Shown piece after piece: positions 58,305 through 64,000 of a stretch of DNA of 64,000 nt (positions are counted from its first letter, which is position 1; each line of letters begins with the position of its first letter). The translations under genes and the position numbers were made by a program. The notes beneath the pieces were generated by a model. The model had not been told where the DNA came from. It saw nothing but the letters and a program-made list of their open reading frames with translations, and did not search any database. Source of the stretch: Daucus carota subsp. sativus (taxonomy: Eukaryota; Streptophyta; Magnoliopsida; Apiales; Apiaceae); the NCBI RefSeq assembly GCF_001625215.2, contig NC_030384.2, positions 38,846,390-38,910,389 on the forward strand. The letters are read 5' to 3'.

Positions 58305-59059
58305 CGATCAGAATATCATATATAACCTAAATCATCTATATCAACAAGAGTCGAGACCAAACACAACTTTTTATCGTAAAGTCTGAACTCTCTGTTTGTC
58401 CGAGAAATCTTTTGGTTCTGTAGTAAGTCCGTTTATCATATGTTATACGATTTGTCCATGTATCTGATTGATTGATATTTAAATAAATAATTAGGGTTAT
58501 GGTTTGATGGTCGATGTAATTGAAATCAATTACACCCAGATTCTAGAGGTTTTTGTGAGATGAGCTAACTTTATTTTCATTAAACTCTGTTAGGTGTTTG
58601 ATTTAAGTCCCCTGAGAATTGTATCGCAGAAATTTTGTGTTACTTTGGGTCTAGGTTAATGTAGGAGAGTGTCGTCATAGGAATATGCTTGATATAGCTG
58701 AAGTTACAGAGGACTACGATTAGGTTATGGCTTATCTTTGTTAGCATGTTCATGGGCATTTTGGGGTCGCGAAGATCCCTTTATGATGTATTGTTGTGTC
58801 CGAGTAGTTTTGGTTCAACAATCAATTAGGCGATGTAGAATTTTATCTTGGTATCTAATTCAAGAGGAACCACGATGATGAATGTTGTACGGTCAATTAC
58901 ATAGTTATAGTTTAAATTATTTCAAGATGTGTTTTTTTACTCCTTTTTCTTAATTAAAGCTTCATGATTTATTTACATGTATTGTATTTTACTATAATCA
59001 GGTAGCCTATGCAAAGAAGTTAATTTATATATAAATTTTTCATGTTTGTAGTTATTAAT
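58305..59059 (+). other. Putative NRPB4 leader with 5' UTR intron
   Basis: A donor-like GTAAGT at 58423 and an acceptor-like TTTGTAG ending at 59051, 8 bp before the ATG, suggest a leader intron of about 630 bp. The leader exon would lie within 58305-58422, directly next to the hAT MITE. Confidence 0.45.
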
Positions 59060-61855
59060 ATGTCTGCGGAAGAGGAGGAGAATGCTGCTGAACTGAAAAT
59101 CGGAGATGGTATGAATCATTTCAATTAGTAGGGAATATCATATTCTGGGTGCTGGATGTATCTGTCTTTGTTCTCTATGGACCTATGTTCGTTATTTTCT
59201 TTTTCTATTTTTTGGGCTGTTTAATTTTCTTGGTAATAATTTACCCTGTCACTGATTATTTTTCCTAACTAATTCTAGGCTATTTATCTATGTATGTTGA
59301 ATTAATTGACATGAGAAACTAAGAGTGAGACCGGTGATAAACTTAAATGAGTTTAGTGTGCAAGTAATTGTTAGTAACTTTTTTTGTTTTCACACGTTTA
59401 GGTTCTCCTGTAATCTTTGAATATTAACTTCTAAAAAAGTGAAAATGAACTCGTATTGTTTATTGTTTAGAGTTTTTGAAGGCAAAGTGTTTAATGAACT
59501 GTGAAGTGGCCATAATTCTTGATCACAAGTATGAGCAGCTTCAACAGACGTCAGAAGATCCAATGAATCAAATGTCTCAGTAAGTCCAAATCCTTCTTTT
59601 ATCAAACAGCTTAAATTAATGTTTTTTTACTGATTAGTAATCACCAGCTTTAATTACTTAGATGGGATCATGGGATCCGCCTTGTGGCAGTCATACCTTG
59701 ACTACGATTTATTCTTTTGTGCCTATTGTAGTTACAAGTTTTCTCTAATGAAAGCATTTGTCTTTATTCCTTTGTCCAGAGAGAACTCATCTCATTGTAT
59801 TGAGGTTAACTGTACATATAGTGTCATAAATTATCTTCCTTTGTCATAATTTCTGTATTATTCATATGGGTCTGCTTGGAGACCTAATTAATTAGTTCAT
59901 TCCTCCTAGTTTTAAGTTAGATGTAAATGACCTGCTGCAATACTGTTATGCTTGATTTATCACTTATTAACTAAGGTTAGGATAGCAATTTTTTAAGAAT
60001 GTTTGAAAACTGACAGGTATATTCATCAATTCCAAATACAATTCTAGAGGGCAGTTTTTTGTCACAACTTCCACATCATTACAATTTTATAAGAGTTGAA
60101 AGTTTAATATTTGTCTGCAAAGTTTTTATTTAGTGTTAAGGCAAGCAACTGTGTACCTTTTGTAGAATTACATGATTTGAGTTGCATAGTTTTGTGATAT
60201 AGCTTCATCTGTACCTGTTGGGAATTCAAGAGTACAATTTGAATAAGATTAAGGTGGAACGAGAGACAGTTTTTTGATCAATTGGCTTGTGGTACTTATA
60301 GAATGTACAAGAAACCAGAGTCAATTTAAGTTTTCAATCATATTCCACGTTAATTGATTTGTGCCTTTTTACCTTCCCTTTTCAGGGTGTTTGAGAAATC
60401 CTTGCAGTATGTGAAGCGTTTTAGCCGCTACAAAAATCCTGATACTGTTCGACAAGTTCGAGAGTATCCTTCAATTACTTTTATAATACATACAATATTA
60501 ATATGTGTATAGAACTGTCACCATGCAAAAGCTCTTGTACATGCTTAAAATCATCCATCATTGATCATTTGGTAAGGATTAATGTCAATGCACAGACTGT
60601 AGTTTCCACTTAACACCTGCACTATGTTTTAAGGTGAACTTGGAATGTTATAATAGAGTACAAAACTTAATTCAGTTTCCAAACTAGATTTACAGTACTT
60701 GTAGATCATATTGCAGAATGATATAGTGAGGGCACTTAAGTCTCGTCATTGTTTGAGCTTCTGAAAATGGTGCACGCTTATACTATGCTCTATCTCTGTT
60801 TTATCTACTTCTCATTTTATTTGTGGAAGAAAGAATGTACACAGTTTTATCTTAACAGACCTTCAGAATTCTCAGCCGCTATCAGTTGGCAGAATTTGAG
60901 GTAGTTTACAAAGAGATTTGTAGGCATAAATTTTGGATTAACGTCCTTTCTTTACTTGTACAAGTATGCTAATGTTATTTGCTTGAATCTTGAAGCTTTG
61001 TGTTCTTGGGAACCTTTGCCCTGAAACAGTGGAGGAAGCCATTGCTATGGTGCCATCTATCAGGGTACACATTTAGATCCCTTTTTTGTTATATACTTTG
61101 GACATGAGTGCAGCTTCATATAGAACGTAATGTTATGGTTTATAGATCACACAGGATGCAGGTTAATAGTGGACTTTTAATATTGACTATAATTCTGTGT
61201 TAAGTTTGTAAATTGGTAGTGTTAGTTGACTGAACTCAAGGTCAGGAGAACTCTGATATAAAATAACAACTATATTCTCTAGAACAATTTATTGGTTAAT
61301 AGCACCGGGAAAAGTTTTAAATTGTAATACACTTGATATCCCCCTTTTAAGTTTCAAACTGTAGTACACTGTATATCCCTTTCTTTTTTGCGAGTGCATT
61401 CTTGCTGCACACATTACACTCACAAGGACTAAACTACAAAGTTTTGTTTGGTTGAGGCCTGAATATGTGATCCTCTTTCTTCTCTCGAATTCTCTGACTA
61501 GAAAGATTAGAGAGTGTGCAACATGATCTTGCTGTTGCAAAATTGTTAATTGTGTACAACAGGAATTGTGGGAATGCTATTTTTTTTTATGGAAACTTGA
61601 TTCTTGTATTTCAATGTAAAAAATGATAGATTCTAGGCCTCTTTTAGGCTTTGGGTGTTTACTTTTTTTTTTGTTTGATAATGATGCTATCGAATGTTCT
61701 TTAGGTATCTAGTGTTCTCTGCCACAAGCAGAGTCGTAGTCTCTAAGATGCTAACAGAAACTGTGTTTCTCTTGCAGTCCCGAGGTCGAGGACTTGATGA
61801 TGATGCAATTGAGAAAATGTTGCACGATCTGTCTTTGATAAAGAAATTCGACTAA
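59060..61855 (+). CDS. NRPB4: RNA polymerase II subunit RPB4
   Basis: Six exons: 59060-59108, 59471-59579, 60386-60463, 60867-60900, 60996-61064 and 61778-61855, with GT/AG borders and joining phases, for 138 aa. That is the length of Arabidopsis NRPB4. The acidic start MSAEEEENAAELKIGDEFLK, then CLMNCEVAIILDHKYEQLQQ, FEKSLQYVKRFSRYKNPDTV, ELCVLGNLCPETVEEA and the C-terminal DDDAIEKMLHDLSLIKKFD cover the complete RPB4 domain (HRDC-like fold). In the family, RPB4 pairs with RPB7 to form the Pol II stalk, which contacts nascent RNA and helps initiation and mRNA decay. Plants also have a separate Pol IV/V RPB4-like subunit; the length and sequence here favour the Pol II form. A 5' UTR intron probably precedes the start. 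Confidence 0.96.
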
Positions 61856-62776
61856 AGCTGAGGCAACATATATCACATCATTGTCATCTTCTGTAATAAT
61901 TCAGATTAATTGCCTGTGGTAATTCTAAATCCATGTTGCAGAAAAATGGTGAACATATTAATTTGTGCAAGGTAGCTTTAACCTAATGTTTAATATAATT
62001 CTCTTGTAATGGTAGCTTCAAATTTGACGTCTATGCTTTCATAGATTTGATAATATGCCATTTTTGGCTTATTTGTTTTAAATTCTAATTATGGGTGTCC
62101 TAAAATTAAACTCCAACACTTAAATGTTACTCTCTTTTTCCGTCATTTCTTTATACTTTTTTTTTGTCGCTTTCAATTATTTATATTTCAAAATTTATTT
62201 AAACTTATCTAATAGTAAAATTTTATAATATAAAAATCAATCATATTCATTATTTTTCTCCACAATACTCACATTATTCGCTTTCACCTTTTACTCTATT
62301 CATTCTTTTCTTTCTTTCTTTTTTGTCAGGACTCTCTATTCATTCTTGTCTCCACTATTTTGATTTTTTTTTAAATTTATATGTCCAAATTATTTGTAAA
62401 CTAATGAAAGGGATAACGAATTAATTACTTTTCTTAATCTCAAGGAAGTCAGTCGTGAATTTTTTTTCTTAATGATGGTCAAATTGATAAAATCACAAAT
62501 CACTCGACGTGTTTGTATAATGTAATTTTTTGTCCCATCAAATAATAGGAAATTGGAAACCAGACCGACCACTGGAAGAAGTGCCAGTTGTGGGAAGTCA
62601 CAGGTAGACAGCTAAATGCAGTGCTCTATAAAGTTGTATCCTCCGCGTGCAGTAACGAGACAAAGAATTAAAAAGTAAATGTATTGGAACATAAAATTAG
62701 AGAACACTGAATACTGATTTGTGAATTACTCTGGATGCTCCAACTATTTTCTTTGCACTTTCTTCGTGGGGTTTGT

Positions 62777-62950
62777 CTAGTGCGTACTCATGGGCACATG
62801 CTAAGCATGGAAACTCGTAAATTTGATGTGTTTTCATTGGTGTGATTGGTGTGAATGCAGGGGCCATCATTATTAAAGAAGTGTAAGCCAATCAAAACAC
62901 AAAAAACTATCAAATTTTGTGCTTATTGTGTGTCCATGGGCACACACTAG
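62777..62950. mobile_element. Small MITE with CATGGGCACA-type ends
   Basis: 174 bp from CTAGTGCGTACTCATGGGCA to TGTCCATGGGCACACACTAG, imperfect inverted repeats. TSD not resolved. Confidence 0.55.
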
Positions 62951-63282
62951 AAAAACCGTTCTTCATGTCCCATATAACATTTTATACTTAAAATTTTATC
63001 AAATATTTAAGTTACGAATTTAAAACAAACTTACATTAGCTTGCCTTAAATCATATTCGGCCACTGGACTGTCATTTGTTACGAATTAATCGGTAAGTAT
63101 TCAAAATAGGTTTTAGAAGCAAAAAAAACACATGAAATCTAGCTTTTTTTCGGATTTGAAATTGTTAAATAATTTTAAAATCTATCCAAACACTTCTAAA
63201 AGCATTTTCAGTGAAGTCGGGCATAATATTTTACTATATTGGACCTCTAATTAAAGTAGCTTGTTGCATGAGATTGTATATG

Positions 63283-63462
63283 TGACTGTTTGGCAACGGC
63301 CTAAATGCTAGTTTGTAGGTTGGGTTTATACCGTTAAGAATGCTAGCTTTTATTTCAGGATTTTTACTTATTTATCAAATATTTTAATTACTTATAAGTC
63401 TTAACTTGTTTCTTCAGATTTCTACTCTATTTTATTATTTTAAACTCACCTAAACGGCCCTT
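63283..63462. mobile_element. Possible hAT-like MITE
   Basis: GACTGTTTGGCAACGGCC at the left and CTCACCTAAACGGCCCTTA at the right resemble the ends of 17744-18035 and 51038-51250. Borders uncertain. Confidence 0.35.
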
Positions 63463-64000
63463 ATGTTTAGTATAAAGAATTCAACATATATTTTGAGATT
63501 TTATAATATATAATTTTATCAATTATTTTAAGTTTGTTCTAAATAAAAATTAATATCTATTTTTTTTATTAAAAAACAAATTTTTAAAAATAATTATAGA
63601 ATTATTTTTTAAAGGTGCGTTGTAACAGTGCTACTATTTGGTTAATCTTATTTTTCATAATGAGAGTTTATTTATGAAAAAAATTATATAAATATACTTT
63701 TTTTATCGAATAAGTCCTTTTTTATATCAAATAACAACAACTAAAAAAATACATTTTTAATTTTTATATCTAAAAAAGTTATAAAAAATTATTTGCCAAA
63801 ATATTAAATCCTTATTTGTTTAAAAACAATAGTCCCTAGACAGTCCCAATATTTACGTTGTTGACGCAGTTTGACACTTTAGAATAAAACTTAGATTGTC
63901 TAACCAGAAAAAGAATAAATGAACATTTTTGTTTGTTTAACAAAAGGGTGTTAATTTATTACCTGTAACGCTCATGAGCTGAGCAAGAAATGAGTAGGTC

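Larger units (their letters stand above)
61856..64000. other. Region downstream of NRPB4 to the window edge
   Basis: NRPB4 3' UTR, then AT-rich DNA with two small MITE-like elements (62777-62950, 63283-63462). No exon recognised. Confidence 0.4.

Overview
The window is nuclear DNA from a flowering plant. Its genes carry GT-AG introns, its intergenic DNA is AT-rich and packed with MITEs and Helitrons, and its proteins belong to plant-type families. A dicot is most likely. The sucrose transporter (start MENGTKELN, 515 aa, type I clade) makes the carrot/celery family (Apiaceae) my best guess, but that is inference.

Seven protein genes can be modelled exon by exon. (1) NAR1, minus strand, cut by the left edge: the cytosolic Fe-S assembly factor. 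(2) A PTP1-like protein tyrosine phosphatase, plus strand, head-to-head with NAR1, carrying an unusual 19-residue in-frame insertion. (3) A KDSI/SETH3-type arabinose-5-phosphate isomerase (SIS plus two CBS domains). (4) A sucrose/H+ symporter with a GC-rich first exon. (5, 6) Two tandem EMB8-like alpha/beta hydrolases whose twelve internal exons match in length one for one. The upstream copy holds a decayed duplicate of its exon 12 inside the next intron. (7) NRPB4, the Pol II stalk subunit, 138 aa. They are housekeeping or transport genes and do not form a pathway.

Layout: 1-5749 holds NAR1 and PTP1. 5750-9050 is intergenic with two Stowaway-type MITEs, followed by KDSI at 9051-11069. 11070-23704 is a gene-poor repeat belt (SINE fragment, Stowaway and Tourist-type MITEs, a long-TIR Mutator-like element). 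SUT lies at 23705-26587. 26588-37525 is a second repeat belt: a fold-back MULE with 9-bp TSD, a hAT MITE, and a Helitron cluster with a MITE nested in a TA microsatellite. The EMB8-like pair spans 37526-50560. 50561-58304 is a third belt: a fold-back element and its truncated sibling, a Helitron whose terminal hairpin is split by a hAT MITE, two further hAT MITEs of recognised family, and a hAT-like element with a duplicated end. NRPB4 follows at 59060-61855, then AT-rich DNA to the end.

I see no new multi-gene system. The most interesting items are the nested transposon at the Helitron hairpin, the frame-compatible pseudo-exon of the EMB8-like gene, the PTP insertion, and a hAT MITE that ends at the NRPB4 leader. 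No rRNA, convincing tRNA or CRISPR array was seen.
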